DNA from: Zetaproteobacteria bacterium
Lineage (GTDB): Bacteria; Pseudomonadota; Zetaproteobacteria; Mariprofundales; Mariprofundaceae
NCBI GenBank assembly: GCA_003228735.1
Contig: QIFG01000076.1
Coordinates: forward strand, 30,078-94,077
DNA length: 64,000 bases
Reading direction: 5' to 3'
In this document: positions 1 to 9,295 of the stretch, piece by piece
Layout: the number at the start of each line of letters is the position of its first letter
Numbering within the stretch: position 1 is the first letter of the stretch
The notes under the pieces: generated by a model
Database searches by the model: none
Told to the model about the DNA's origin: nothing
What the model saw: only the letters and a program-made list of their open reading frames with translations
Program-made: the position numbers and the translations under genes

Positions 1-6
1 GGAACG

Positions 7-864
7 GTGATTCAGCTATCGACAGGACAGCGAAACACCACCTTTTTTTCATATAAGGGAAACATTCAAGACGGTAAGGCCTATCAAATTACCAAACAGA
101 ACAAGAAATTCTCCCTTTACAGAGACCGGCTTGAAGAATTACGCTCATTTTTCCAACTGGGGTGGTTCCGGCTTATGACTCATTTTATTGCAAACGGAAC
201 GCCAAATACAAACTACTACCAGTTCAAAAAACTGGAGCATTTTGAGAAAATCGGAACGGATACGCAGACATTAAAGAAGGCCTATGAATCAGCAGCTTTC
301 ATGTACACAGCCCGGCTGATGCTCGCGTACCACAATTACGATATCGGCCTGAAGGGCCATGAAATCGCTTCCGGATTCCTGTCGCTTAATACCAACGCCC
401 TGCGTGTACTTGACTACGGCTGCGGGGTGGCAGATCCATCATTGATTCTGGCGCTGCTTGGCGCTGAAGTAACCATTGTGGATTTAGATGATCCCAAGCT
501 CTCATTTGCTGAGTCGCGCTTCAAAAAACGTGGCCTGGAGATCACAAGAATCGCGACAGAACAGACTGAATCACCGGTCAGCCTGAACGGTAAATACGAT
601 TTTGTTATCTTGGCCGAATTCCTTGAACATGTCCGTAATCCAAGGCTGTACCTGGAGCATGTCCTTGCACACATGGGCAAGGATGCCATCCTTTATGATT
701 CGCTAGGGCCAACACACCAATACGGCATCTATGGTGATCACCTCAAAGAAGCCAAAGAGCAGATTGAGTCAACTGATTATTCCGATTTCCATCATGCCCA
801 TTTGGCTCCTGCTAACAAAATGTTTAACGCTGACGGCTTCAAGCATTTCTATATTCGGAAATGA
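7..864 (+). CDS. SAM-dependent class I methyltransferase (possibly 5'-truncated by window edge)
   Basis: The protein carries a Rossmann-type SAM motif I (VLDYGCGVADPS, about residue 134) followed by an acidic residue at the end of strand 2 (VDLDD), and a motif-IV-like DFVILAEFLEHV, as in Methyltransf_11/23-type enzymes. The substrate is unknown; the neighbourhood (glycosyltransferases, flippase) suggests modification of a polysaccharide or its precursor. The frame is open to the window edge and the first usable codon is GTG at 7, so the true start may lie upstream. The 110 N-terminal residues before the SAM fold look like a family-specific extension. It is first in a rightward run of four polysaccharide genes. 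Confidence 0.75.
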   Translation: MIQLSTGQRNTTFFSYKGNIQDGKAYQITKQNKKFSLYRDRLEELRSFFQLGWFRLMTHFIANGTPNTNYYQFKKLEHFEKIGTDTQTLKKAYESAAFMYTARLMLAYHNYDIGLKGHEIASGFLSLNTNALRVLDYGCGVADPSLILALLGAEVTIVDLDDPKLSFAESRFKKRGLEITRIATEQTESPVSLNGKYDFVILAEFLEHVRNPRLYLEHVLAHMGKDAILYDSLGPTHQYGIYGDHLKEAKEQIESTDYSDFHHAHLAPANKMFNADGFKHFYIRK

Positions 865-934
865 TGCGGCTCTGGCTTTGCTTCGATAGCAGCAAGAACA
901 CATGCCTCAGCTTTAATAAAAGCCTTATCCCGCT

Positions 935-2437
935 ATGACATTTCAATCAAACCGGCTTTCTCTTATCACTTGCATCATCATAGGCGCCGCTATATTACGC
1001 ATCTTGCTTTTCAATGACGGGATACGTGGTTCGGACGCCTATCTGTACGCCATGAGCGCCCATGAAATTGCACAAGGCACATACAACCTGGACATTCTCA
1101 GCCCCTATTATGAATTGAGATATGTGCTGCTGCTGCCAACCGCCATCTGTTATGCGCTATTTGGTGTTAACGATGTTTCTTCCTCGCTGTATCCCCTAAC
1201 CGCTTCGCTACTAAATATTTATTTGATTTTTTTGTTGGGAAAACGGCTGTTCAACCGAGGAACTGCTTTATTTGCAGCCTTTCTGACTGCCATCTTCCCA
1301 CTAGACATCATGACCGCAACATTACTCAGTCCGGACAGTATTCTGCCGCTGCTTTCTTCCCTTGCCATGCTACTATATGTGATTGCTCTGACCCGACCAG
1401 ATCGGCCCAGCGCCTGGCAACAGTATCTACTGTGTGGAATCGTTATAGGGTTGGCGGCATCAGTGAGAATCACTTCTTTTTTTCTGTTTTTCGCCCTGCT
1501 ATGCCATTGCACCCTGACCAGCCAGGAAAGCTTCATCAGGCAGGCTCGTATCTTTGCAATAGTAAGTATTGGCATGGCGCTTCCCTTTCTCTCCGAGGCA
1601 ATTTACGCCTATGTGCAGAGTGGAGACATACTGCTTCGGCTGCACCGAACCATGGATGCCAAAGAAAGTTTAAATGCACTAAGTGCCCCGAACATCCTTT
1701 CCACACTAATGTACTATCCAAAAGGCATGCTTGGATTTGAACTCACAGGGCTTGCAACGCACGGATTTACGTGGTGGTTTGCTATTGGCGGCATTGTTCT
1801 GGCATGGAAGAGGCATATTCGCCATTTCCCTCTTTTGCTCACCTGGATTGGCGTCCCTTTGTTTGGATATATCTGTATCGCATTGCTAACACCCCTGGCC
1901 ATCGACTATCGGTTGCTGTCAATCGCCTCCCCGCCCATGCTTCTTTTCTCCGGTTATTGCCTGGCTTCACTAATGAATCGCTTCTTGAGAAATCAGAACC
2001 GATTACTGCTGGCGCTCTTGCTAGCCGGGTTAACCGCCATGCACGCCTATGGTGCTGCCCGCATAGGACAAAATATTGAGGATGACGCAGCGCCTTATAT
2101 TGCCGTGGCTAACCTGCTCAAAGAGAAGCCGTGCCGAAATATCTATGTTCATCACCCTCGTTGGCCACTGTTTCTGAAATATTACCTTCGCTATAATGAG
2201 TGTTCAAAATATGAAAATATCATGAAATATTCACGCAAAGAAATCTTGCGTTTGAAAAATGGCGTTGTAATCATCCATCCAAGATACATGGAGGCAGATA
2301 CGATAGGCCGGCCATTGGGTCAGAAATCCGTCCTTTCGGAGCTTGTCAAAAATCCGCCGGACAACTGGAAGAAAGTTCTTTCCTATAAAGGGAACCCTTC
2401 CTATAACAACGTCTACATGTACGTAATTGATAACTGA
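935..2437 (+). CDS. Integral membrane glycosyltransferase, ArnT/PMT-like (GT39/GT83 superfamily)
   Basis: A 500-residue polytopic membrane protein with about ten hydrophobic segments. The first segment is followed by a loop containing the acidic GSDAYLYA element, which resembles the catalytic aspartate loop of dolichyl-/undecaprenyl-phosphate-sugar transferases (PMT_2). The C-terminal ~120 residues are soluble and probably periplasmic. Family members move a sugar from a polyprenyl phosphate carrier to a lipid or protein acceptor on the periplasmic side. It sits between a methyltransferase and a GT2 enzyme and overlaps the latter by 11 bases, so it is likely co-transcribed. The exact donor and acceptor cannot be read from sequence. 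Confidence 0.7.
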   Translation: MTFQSNRLSLITCIIIGAAILRILLFNDGIRGSDAYLYAMSAHEIAQGTYNLDILSPYYELRYVLLLPTAICYALFGVNDVSSSLYPLTASLLNIYLIFLLGKRLFNRGTALFAAFLTAIFPLDIMTATLLSPDSILPLLSSLAMLLYVIALTRPDRPSAWQQYLLCGIVIGLAASVRITSFFLFFALLCHCTLTSQESFIRQARIFAIVSIGMALPFLSEAIYAYVQSGDILLRLHRTMDAKESLNALSAPNILSTLMYYPKGMLGFELTGLATHGFTWWFAIGGIVLAWKRHIRHFPLLLTWIGVPLFGYICIALLTPLAIDYRLLSIASPPMLLFSGYCLASLMNRFLRNQNRLLLALLLAGLTAMHAYGAARIGQNIEDDAAPYIAVANLLKEKPCRNIYVHHPRWPLFLKYYLRYNECSKYENIMKYSRKEILRLKNGVVIIHPRYMEADTIGRPLGQKSVLSELVKNPPDNWKKVLSYKGNPSYNNVYMYVIDN

Positions 2438-3404
2438 CCCCATGCGCTGCACAGCCAATCAGCATCCTCATAAGCGCAATCACCTTTCCCGCTTTGTACG
2501 GCGCGTTGCCGGTTACGCACCTGTGCTTGGCCTGGTCGCCCGGCCAGATAGAAAAATGGGTATCAGCGTCTTCATGCGGGTCAGAAACGAGGCAGACTGG
2601 ATACTGCCTTCCATTCTTTCACTTCAGGACTTTGCCGATGAGATCATCGTGGTAGATAATGGTTCAGAAGACGGCACGGTCGAACAAATAAGACAGGTTC
2701 AAAAGAAGATAACGATCCCTGTTCGGCTGTTTGAAGAGCCGGAACTGGACATCCATGACCTGTCCAACTTTGCTCTTGCAAGAACAACATTCCACTGGAC
2801 TGTCCGCTGGGACGGCGACTTCGTTGCCCATACCACGGGAGAAAATAACATTTCTGGCCTGAGAGAGCGACTGCTATCACTGGATTCCAGACGTTATTAC
2901 CTCATCTACCTGCGGCTCATTAACCTGTGCGGCGATCTGTGCCATCAGGATTCCAGGGAGATGGTGCACATCGAAGAATATATCCACAGCTATTCCGATC
3001 AGGCCCGTTATATCCATCCCGGTCGTTTCGAGGCGCTGCAAACGCCAAAATATTATCGTGCCCTCTTCTGGTACGAGCCTTATGCCTTTCACGTCAACGT
3101 AAAACCCGCCCGCAGAATGCTGATGCGCCACTTCTGGGAGGACTGGATGGAGCTGAAGGATTATCAGCGACACCCCAGACTTGAAGATTATGTGGAGGCT
3201 CATCTACCGGATGTTTTCGGAACGAGTTCCTGGGATGAAGCACAGCAAGCCTGTATTCTAAAAGCTTCGGACAACTATATCCGATACAGTCAGGATACCT
3301 TTGGCCCCCACCCCGAGCTTCTTCGACCGCACCTGAAGAAACCAAAATATCAGCTACTGTACGATAATGGCGGCATTACCGGACGCCTTGAAAATGTCAG
3401 CTGA
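2427..3404 (+). CDS. GT2-family glycosyltransferase
   Basis: The GT-A fold begins at MGISVFMRVRNEADWI and continues with FADEIIVVDNGSEDGT, the nucleotide-binding beginning of GT2 enzymes. VRWDGDFVA provides a DxD-like metal-binding motif. The longest reading begins with TTG at 2427, overlapping the previous stop; an ATG at 2442 is an equally reasonable start. The protein has no membrane segments, so it should act in the cytoplasm on a nucleotide-sugar donor. It overlaps the following GT4 gene. Sugar specificity is not predictable. Confidence 0.75.
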   Translation: MITDPMRCTANQHPHKRNHLSRFVRRVAGYAPVLGLVARPDRKMGISVFMRVRNEADWILPSILSLQDFADEIIVVDNGSEDGTVEQIRQVQKKITIPVRLFEEPELDIHDLSNFALARTTFHWTVRWDGDFVAHTTGENNISGLRERLLSLDSRRYYLIYLRLINLCGDLCHQDSREMVHIEEYIHSYSDQARYIHPGRFEALQTPKYYRALFWYEPYAFHVNVKPARRMLMRHFWEDWMELKDYQRHPRLEDYVEAHLPDVFGTSSWDEAQQACILKASDNYIRYSQDTFGPHPELLRPHLKKPKYQLLYDNGGITGRLENVS

Positions 3405-4527
3405 AGCACACCGTATCTCTATACTGTACGTCATTGATGGCCTTGAATATGGAGGTGGCGAACGAACCTTCCTGCAATTGATCCAATATCTGCCAACTGC
3501 TGAATATCACATTCATGTTGCCACAAACCCTGATGGCACGTTTTCTGAAAAGCTTCATGAGCTCGGGATTCAAGTACATCCATTCGACCTTTCGAATAAG
3601 CTTGATCTGAGTGCAGCCGGTCAATTGCGTTCTATTATCCGAAAGCATCAAATCGATATTGTTCATTGTCAGGGGGCCAGAGCCGATTTCTTTTCGCGAA
3701 TGGCCGTGAAAAATCTGGAGGAGGTCAGGCTGATCAATACGATCGCCATGCCCGTCGAGGGCTTTGATGTAAATCCTTGGCTTAAATGGATTTATCAGTT
3801 GGCTGATCGCTGCTCGGAACGCTTCGTGGATCGGTTTATTGTCGTGTCAGATCGTTTGAGAAAAACGCTGACCCATAAGCATCATATCCCGGCCGAAAAA
3901 GTCACCCTCATCTACAACGGAATCGAGTTGAAAGAATATGATCCGAACCGTGCTCAAGAGCTCTCAGCAGGAATCAGGGAAGAATTTGGTATCGATAAAG
4001 AAACTTTTCTGGTTGCGGCTGTCGGCCGGCTGGTCTGGCAAAAGGGTTTCGAATACCTGGTTGATGCTGCCCGCAAATTAACATCAGACGACATCAAGGT
4101 GCTTATCGTAGGAGACGGACCACAGAAGAATCAGCTTCAACAACTAGTCAGCCAATATGGCCTTGAGAACAGGGTTATATTTACAGGCCTGCGCCAGGAT
4201 GTTCATGCCGTACTGGCATGTGCTGATGTTATTGCCATACCCTCTCTTCTCGAGGGCTTTCCCATGATCACATTGGAAGCCATGGCGATGGGAAAGCCTA
4301 TTGTTGCCTCCTGCATTAATGGCATCAACGAACAAATTGTAGATGGCCAAGATGGAATTCTTGTCCCTCCAAAAAATCCCAAGGCTCTTAAAGAAGCAGT
4401 GGAAGAACTCAAACACAACCCGGATTTATGCAAGAAACTTGCTTTCTCAGCCAGAAAAAAAGCCAAGCAGTTCTCACTGGAGAGAATGCTGGAAGAAACA
4501 GAAAGAGTGTACCGGAAGATAACCTGA
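3394..4527 (+). CDS. GT4-family glycosyltransferase
   Basis: A typical GT-B enzyme: N-terminal acceptor domain with the glycine-rich loop ILYVIDGLEYGGGERTF, and a C-terminal donor domain with AAVGRLVWQKGFEYLVDA and the E-x7-E region IPSLLEGFPMITLEAMAMG. I chose the ATG at 3394 because it gives the usual GT4 N-terminus and an 11-base overlap with the preceding gene; an upstream ATG at 3367 would add nine residues of poor character. It is last in the rightward polysaccharide run and converges on a leftward radical-SAM gene 23 bases away. Confidence 0.8.
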   Translation: MSAEAHRISILYVIDGLEYGGGERTFLQLIQYLPTAEYHIHVATNPDGTFSEKLHELGIQVHPFDLSNKLDLSAAGQLRSIIRKHQIDIVHCQGARADFFSRMAVKNLEEVRLINTIAMPVEGFDVNPWLKWIYQLADRCSERFVDRFIVVSDRLRKTLTHKHHIPAEKVTLIYNGIELKEYDPNRAQELSAGIREEFGIDKETFLVAAVGRLVWQKGFEYLVDAARKLTSDDIKVLIVGDGPQKNQLQQLVSQYGLENRVIFTGLRQDVHAVLACADVIAIPSLLEGFPMITLEAMAMGKPIVASCINGINEQIVDGQDGILVPPKNPKALKEAVEELKHNPDLCKKLAFSARKKAKQFSLERMLEETERVYRKIT

Positions 4528-4550
4528 TAAGCCCGTTATCACTCACCATC

Positions 4551-6005
4551 TCATGCACTGTGCCTGATGTGAGAATAATAAAATCCCCTTACTTTTCTTT
4601 TCGCCATCAAGGCTGGCTGCCTGACAAGATTTCCTGCCACACGCAGCACCTTTTCAGAATTACCCTCGACCAGAGATTCCATGGCTTCTTTACGTAGTTG
4701 CATAACCTCTTCCGAGGTGAACTCTTTTGTCGAAATAATGGATTCGTGCGTATGAAACCGAGCATAATCCACGTTATTATCAATATACCCCTCTTGAATA
4801 CACTGGGCATATAAAGCTGTCCCGGGATATGGCGTAGCACAATTAATATCGACGGAGTCACAGCCGATCTTTCGTAGAAGTTTCGCAAAATCAATAGTTT
4901 TCTGAATATCGGCTTTTGTTTCGCCAGGAAACCCAATGACAAAAAAGCAGGTTACATTTAGCCCAGCCGACTTCGCCAGCATTACTGCGCTTTTTACATT
5001 CTCCAAATCCATGCATTTATTAACAATATTATCCAAGGTGTCCTGGCTACCGCTCTCCGGTGCAAAACACACCCTGGTACACCCAGCACGCCGCATTAGC
5101 TCTAGAAGTTCCTTGTCCACCCTGTCTGCGCGAATACCATTACGTACACCGATTTCAATATCCATCTTCTTATCGGCTATCTTCATAAAGAGTTCTTTTG
5201 CCCAATCTATTTTGGCCGTGACGTTGTCATCTTCAAAAAAGATTTCCTTAACACCATAAGTCTGTACGAGCAATTCGATTTCGGAGATGACGCTCGCAAT
5301 AGACCTCCGTCTTAGGCGCCTACTCATAACAGAGTGGATCGAACAGAAATTACAACTATAAGGACAGCCACGCGTGGCAATGATGTTGGCATACGGAACC
5401 CGTCCACTCCACGCCTTTTGCAAAGGCAATAGATCATAGGCAGGCAATGGCAAACTATCCAAGTCTGTAATTACTTCCTGGCACGCTGACAATGAAAAAA
5501 CACTCTGCTGGTCGCGATAGAAAATACCTGCGACTTTAGGGTCGCCAGTCAAGCCTGATGAGATGGCTCGCACAAGCTTCGAGAAGGCCCTCTCTCCTTC
5601 ACCAGATACAAGATAGTCAAAATCGCTGTCGTTGAGAGACTCTGGAGCAGCGCTAACGTGTGCTCCCCCCGCAACTACCGGCACACTTTTATCTACAGAC
5701 CTGACTAAAGAAGCAAGGCCTACAGCAGCATGAAACTGTTTCGAGAAGCCAAGGCTGATTCCCACAATATCCGGTTTTATTTCTTTGACCTTCTCAGTTA
5801 TTTCCTCATCAGAAAGGCCTATTCGATATAGACCCTCGCCTAATGCAACTGATTGCTTCGTTTTCTCTGAATAACAATCCAGTAGAGAGACTTGAGCACC
5901 CTCTTCTCGCAGAGTGGCTGCGATATAAGCCAGCCCAAGGCTGAAAGAAGAAACTCCCTGAGGTGAACCTTGAATCTGGGGTGGTTGCAATAAAAGGACA
6001 TTCAC
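4551..6005 (-). CDS. B12-binding-domain radical SAM protein
   Basis: N-terminal cobalamin-binding-like Rossmann domain (about residues 1-140), then a radical SAM core with the cluster motif RGCPYSCNFC (C214, C218, C221), as in the B12-binding rSAM superfamily that methylates or rearranges unactivated carbons. The start is GTG at 6005, giving the family-typical beginning MNVLLLQPP. It is last in the leftward half of the polysaccharide cluster, so a role in making an unusual sugar or lipid-carrier modification is an inference. The N-terminal domain lacks an obvious DxHxxG cobalamin ligand motif, so base-off binding is not assured. Confidence 0.75.
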   Translation of the reverse strand: MNVLLLQPPQIQGSPQGVSSFSLGLAYIAATLREEGAQVSLLDCYSEKTKQSVALGEGLYRIGLSDEEITEKVKEIKPDIVGISLGFSKQFHAAVGLASLVRSVDKSVPVVAGGAHVSAAPESLNDSDFDYLVSGEGERAFSKLVRAISSGLTGDPKVAGIFYRDQQSVFSLSACQEVITDLDSLPLPAYDLLPLQKAWSGRVPYANIIATRGCPYSCNFCSIHSVMSRRLRRRSIASVISEIELLVQTYGVKEIFFEDDNVTAKIDWAKELFMKIADKKMDIEIGVRNGIRADRVDKELLELMRRAGCTRVCFAPESGSQDTLDNIVNKCMDLENVKSAVMLAKSAGLNVTCFFVIGFPGETKADIQKTIDFAKLLRKIGCDSVDINCATPYPGTALYAQCIQEGYIDNNVDYARFHTHESIISTKEFTSEEVMQLRKEAMESLVEGNSEKVLRVAGNLVRQPALMAKRKVRGFYYSHIRHSA

Positions 6006-6041
6006 ATCATTGATTAGAGCACTAATAGTATAAAAGCTCCA

Positions 6042-7046
6042 CTAGTCGGAGTTGCCTACAACCTTCCATACCCTCTTTTTTTTGGAGAGGAAGAAGATGC
6101 CGGATATCTTTCCCATGGCGCGACAAATTGACAGCATGGAGACAATCGAATGGCCCTGACATCCGATTGTTCTTCTTGCCAAAGAACCCATCCCTTTAAG
6201 AAGAATCAACCCGTATTGTTTTATCAATCTGATAGTTCTCTGTCGACCATATGCATCGAGATTTCTCTTGCAGTCCATCAATGCGTCAGACATACCACTC
6301 TGAAATGCCCTCTTGAAAAGATGAACTCTTGTCAAACGCTCGGCAGAGACATCGTGATAAGTAATGGCTCTGGGATTATAATAAACCTTCAGGCCTCTTT
6401 GTATGAATTGTATACAGAGTTCGCTCTCCTCACCTGTATAAAATGAATCACCTGTTCTCCCCAGTGAAATGTTAAATGGCTCATCTCCGGTAATCGCATC
6501 CTTCCTGAATGAGAAATTCCCTCCGCCGAGATAGCCCTCGCCGACTATGATCTCACAAATACTTTCACCATTATCCACACCCCCGAAAAAACCGCTCAAT
6601 TCGGGGATGTACCAGCTTGGTGCGCCTCCGTCAGAAAAAACAGGAATAATTTTCCCTCCAGTGCAGGCAATGTCTTTATCAGCATCATAGGTTCTGACGA
6701 TTTCATTCAACCATTCAGCATCGGCCTCTTCATCGTCATCAACAAAAGCCAGTATCTCTCCGGAAGCCAGTCGAACACCGGCGTTTCTTGCATGCGACAA
6801 ACCTTGTCTTGTTTCCCTGCAGAATTTGATGTCAAACCCAGATTTTCTCCTGATATCGTCAACAACGACTTGAGGATCATCATCGGAGTTATTGTCAATG
6901 ACAATGATCTCATACCGGTATTCGTTTGCGGAAAGACAAACAAGGGACTGAAGTGTTTTTCTGAGTAATTCGCACCTGTTATATGTGCAGACAATAATTG
7001 ATGCCCTGATTCTCCCTTGGTCGTTTTGTGCAGTCGATTGATTCAT
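6042..7046 (-). CDS. GT2-family glycosyltransferase
   Basis: GT-A fold with ASIIVCTYNRCELLRKTLQS at the start of the catalytic domain, IIVIDNNSDD, and the metal-binding motif region AFVDDDEEADAEW. The start at the ATG at 7046 lies 13 bases downstream of the stop of the preceding gene. A longer reading to 7196 would overlap that gene by more than 130 bases and begins with a basic, low-complexity stretch, so I rejected it. A C-terminal hydrophobic segment may tether it to the membrane. It sits in the leftward polysaccharide operon behind a GT4 gene. Confidence 0.8.
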   Translation of the reverse strand: MNQSTAQNDQGRIRASIIVCTYNRCELLRKTLQSLVCLSANEYRYEIIVIDNNSDDDPQVVVDDIRRKSGFDIKFCRETRQGLSHARNAGVRLASGEILAFVDDDEEADAEWLNEIVRTYDADKDIACTGGKIIPVFSDGGAPSWYIPELSGFFGGVDNGESICEIIVGEGYLGGGNFSFRKDAITGDEPFNISLGRTGDSFYTGEESELCIQFIQRGLKVYYNPRAITYHDVSAERLTRVHLFKRAFQSGMSDALMDCKRNLDAYGRQRTIRLIKQYGLILLKGMGSLARRTIGCQGHSIVSMLSICRAMGKISGIFFLSKKKRVWKVVGNSD

Positions 7047-7059
7047 ATACAGTTGCGAC

Positions 7060-8232
7060 TCAGGCTGACTGAAGTCTTTTGCAGATAAATTCTTCCGTCT
7101 CCTGCGCCGCCTTCCTCCAAGTGCGGCAAGAGACAGCATATGCCCGTGCTCGCGCAGAAATTTCCTTCCGTCTGTCAGGAGCCCCCAGCAACTCAAACAA
7201 CGCTTGGGCCATATCGGAAATGCTCTCCGGCTCGATCACATATGCAATATCACTTAGCAATGTATAACTTGAGGTGTTCTTCTGATCGGTCACGAGGACA
7301 CATGTCCCACAGCTCATAGCCTCCCACATCTTTGTGGCCAACGCTCCTTTCTGCTGTTCTATTTTCCTTGCCCGCAGGGGAATAACGGCCACATCTGCAG
7401 CATTCAGCCAGTTTGGCATTTCTGCATATGGGCGCATGCCGGGCATGATGACATGATCGGATATTTCCAGCCGCTGTACTTCCTCAGTGACTTCCTGAAA
7501 CATGCCTCCGTCACCGACCAGCGCAAGGGAGGCTTTTTCTCCCCGCTTTAGCAACTCCGCAAAGGCTGACAGCAATGTCATCAGGTCATAATGGGGATAG
7601 AAATTCCCCGCATAAAGCACGATGCCGTCATCATATGGTAGTTCAAGCTTCTGTCGGGCCAAGGCCTTATCCCGAGGTGAAAACAGATTAGGATTCACAC
7701 CCAACTCTTGCACAAGCACCTTTTCCCTGTGGATTCCATAGTAGTTAATGACGTTCTCAGCATTCCCGACCGTGCTGGCCAAGATTCCCCGAGCAGACTG
7801 CAGAAGGCGATTCTGGCACCTTTCTGCATGCTTCATGTTGCGCTCAGAGGCTCCAAAAAGCTTGAAGTCATCCAGAAGCCAGCCGTTGACTTCGACAAAT
7901 AACGGTATTCCGAGAAGCTCACAAAACCGGGACAGGAAAGGGTGCCGAGCCATCTCACGAACATACAGCAAATCGATCCGTTGTTGCCTGTGCAGCCGCC
8001 AGATACGCCAGGCGCTCTCCAGAAAAAAAGCCCACTTCCGCTTGCGGTCATAGCCCCACCAGCGAACCCAGATATGGTGCACGCCATGCCATGTATGATT
8101 CTCTAAAGGCTTTGGCAAAATCAGATGGACGTCATGCCCCAGTGCCGCCAACTGTTCGGCTATTTCCCGGGTATGCACCACGCTTGCATTGGAAACGCCC
8201 AGTTCGATAAAGGCAAAGTAGGCTATTCGCAT
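7060..8232 (-). CDS. GT4-family glycosyltransferase
   Basis: GT-B enzyme. The N-terminal domain starts MRIAYFAFIELGVSNASVVH, typical of the GT4/WcaL-like group, and the donor domain contains GIVLYAGNFYPHYDLMTLL and ALATKMWEAMSCG with its conserved glutamate. I set the start at the ATG at 8232, twelve bases after the galE stop. The extra upstream residues in the longer frame overlap galE and do not resemble the family. It belongs to the leftward polysaccharide operon with galE and a GT2 enzyme. Confidence 0.8.
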   Translation of the reverse strand: MRIAYFAFIELGVSNASVVHTREIAEQLAALGHDVHLILPKPLENHTWHGVHHIWVRWWGYDRKRKWAFFLESAWRIWRLHRQQRIDLLYVREMARHPFLSRFCELLGIPLFVEVNGWLLDDFKLFGASERNMKHAERCQNRLLQSARGILASTVGNAENVINYYGIHREKVLVQELGVNPNLFSPRDKALARQKLELPYDDGIVLYAGNFYPHYDLMTLLSAFAELLKRGEKASLALVGDGGMFQEVTEEVQRLEISDHVIMPGMRPYAEMPNWLNAADVAVIPLRARKIEQQKGALATKMWEAMSCGTCVLVTDQKNTSSYTLLSDIAYVIEPESISDMAQALFELLGAPDRRKEISARARAYAVSCRTWRKAAQETEEFICKRLQSA

Positions 8233-8243
8233 ATTCCGGCTGA

Positions 8244-9236
8244 CTACTGGCCACCCTGTTGAAATGTGGACAGCTTTCGCTCCCACTCATAGGCGGTGCG
8301 AACAATCATCTCCAGACTGTCATGCTGTGGCTGCCATCCTGTCGCAGCTCGAATCCGACCGGCATCGGCAACCAGCATGGCTGGATCGCCGGGACGGCGC
8401 GCTCCTTCAACCGCCTGAATATCCACACCGGAAATCTTTCTCACCGCTTCAACCACTTCACGAACGCTATAACCGGCGCCATAGCCACAATTAAACGCTC
8501 CGGATTCTCCGCTCTTCTCAAGATGGCTCAATGCACTGAGGTGGGCAGCGGCCAAATCCGAAACGTGGATATAATCACGGACACATGTGCCGTCATCCGT
8601 TGGATAATCCGTCCCGAAGATTGTGAGCTTATCGCGCTTGGCGGTTGCCACTTCACAGGCAACCTTGATCAGGTGTGTCGCATCGGGAGTGGCTTGTCCG
8701 ATACGGCCTGACGGATCAGCGCCAGAAGCATTAAAATATCGTAGCAGACAATAACGCATGCCAGATACAGTGCAGACATCCCTGATCATCCTTTCACTCA
8801 TCATTTTCGAGGCGCCGTAAGGGTTAATGGGCTGAAGGGCAACATCCTCAGTCACACAGCCGCCCTCGGGGATTCCATAAACCGCCGCTGTAGATGAAAA
8901 GATGAAGTGTTTCACCCCTGCATCCAGACAACAACGCAACAGGCTCAGGGTATTACAGGTATTATTTGAATAATATTTTATGGGATTTGTCACGGACTCG
9001 GGAACAACAATTGATCCGGCAAAATGGATCACGGCATCAAAGCGTTTTTCTGCCATCACTCCGCGAAGCCGCGATACGTCTGAGAGATCAGCCACGATCA
9101 ACTCGCCATGCAATACCGCCCACTCATGCCCGGTAGAAAGGTTATCGTAAATGGCAATCTCATGCCCTGCTTCGCCTAAGGCCAGGACAGTATGGCTGCC
9201 AATATACCCTGCACCACCGGTTACAAGTATTCTCAT
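8244..9236 (-). CDS. galE: UDP-glucose 4-epimerase
   Basis: Extended short-chain dehydrogenase with the NAD-binding motif GGAGYIGS at the N-terminus, the serine region SSTAAVYG, and the catalytic YGASK pair. Length (330 residues) is normal for GalE. The enzyme interconverts UDP-glucose and UDP-galactose, or the N-acetyl forms in some homologues, and so supplies galactose-type donors for the glycosyltransferases immediately downstream. The C-terminal region with SVREVVEAVRKISG and RPGDPAMLVAD is typical of GalE. It is the most confident functional call in the polysaccharide cluster. Confidence 0.93.
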   Translation of the reverse strand: MRILVTGGAGYIGSHTVLALGEAGHEIAIYDNLSTGHEWAVLHGELIVADLSDVSRLRGVMAEKRFDAVIHFAGSIVVPESVTNPIKYYSNNTCNTLSLLRCCLDAGVKHFIFSSTAAVYGIPEGGCVTEDVALQPINPYGASKMMSERMIRDVCTVSGMRYCLLRYFNASGADPSGRIGQATPDATHLIKVACEVATAKRDKLTIFGTDYPTDDGTCVRDYIHVSDLAAAHLSALSHLEKSGESGAFNCGYGAGYSVREVVEAVRKISGVDIQAVEGARRPGDPAMLVADAGRIRAATGWQPQHDSLEMIVRTAYEWERKLSTFQQGGQ

Positions 9237-9295
9237 GCTCTCCTTCCCTTACCTAGCCTTTTTCAGAATTCGCCGTCTTATGTCGTTGACATGGG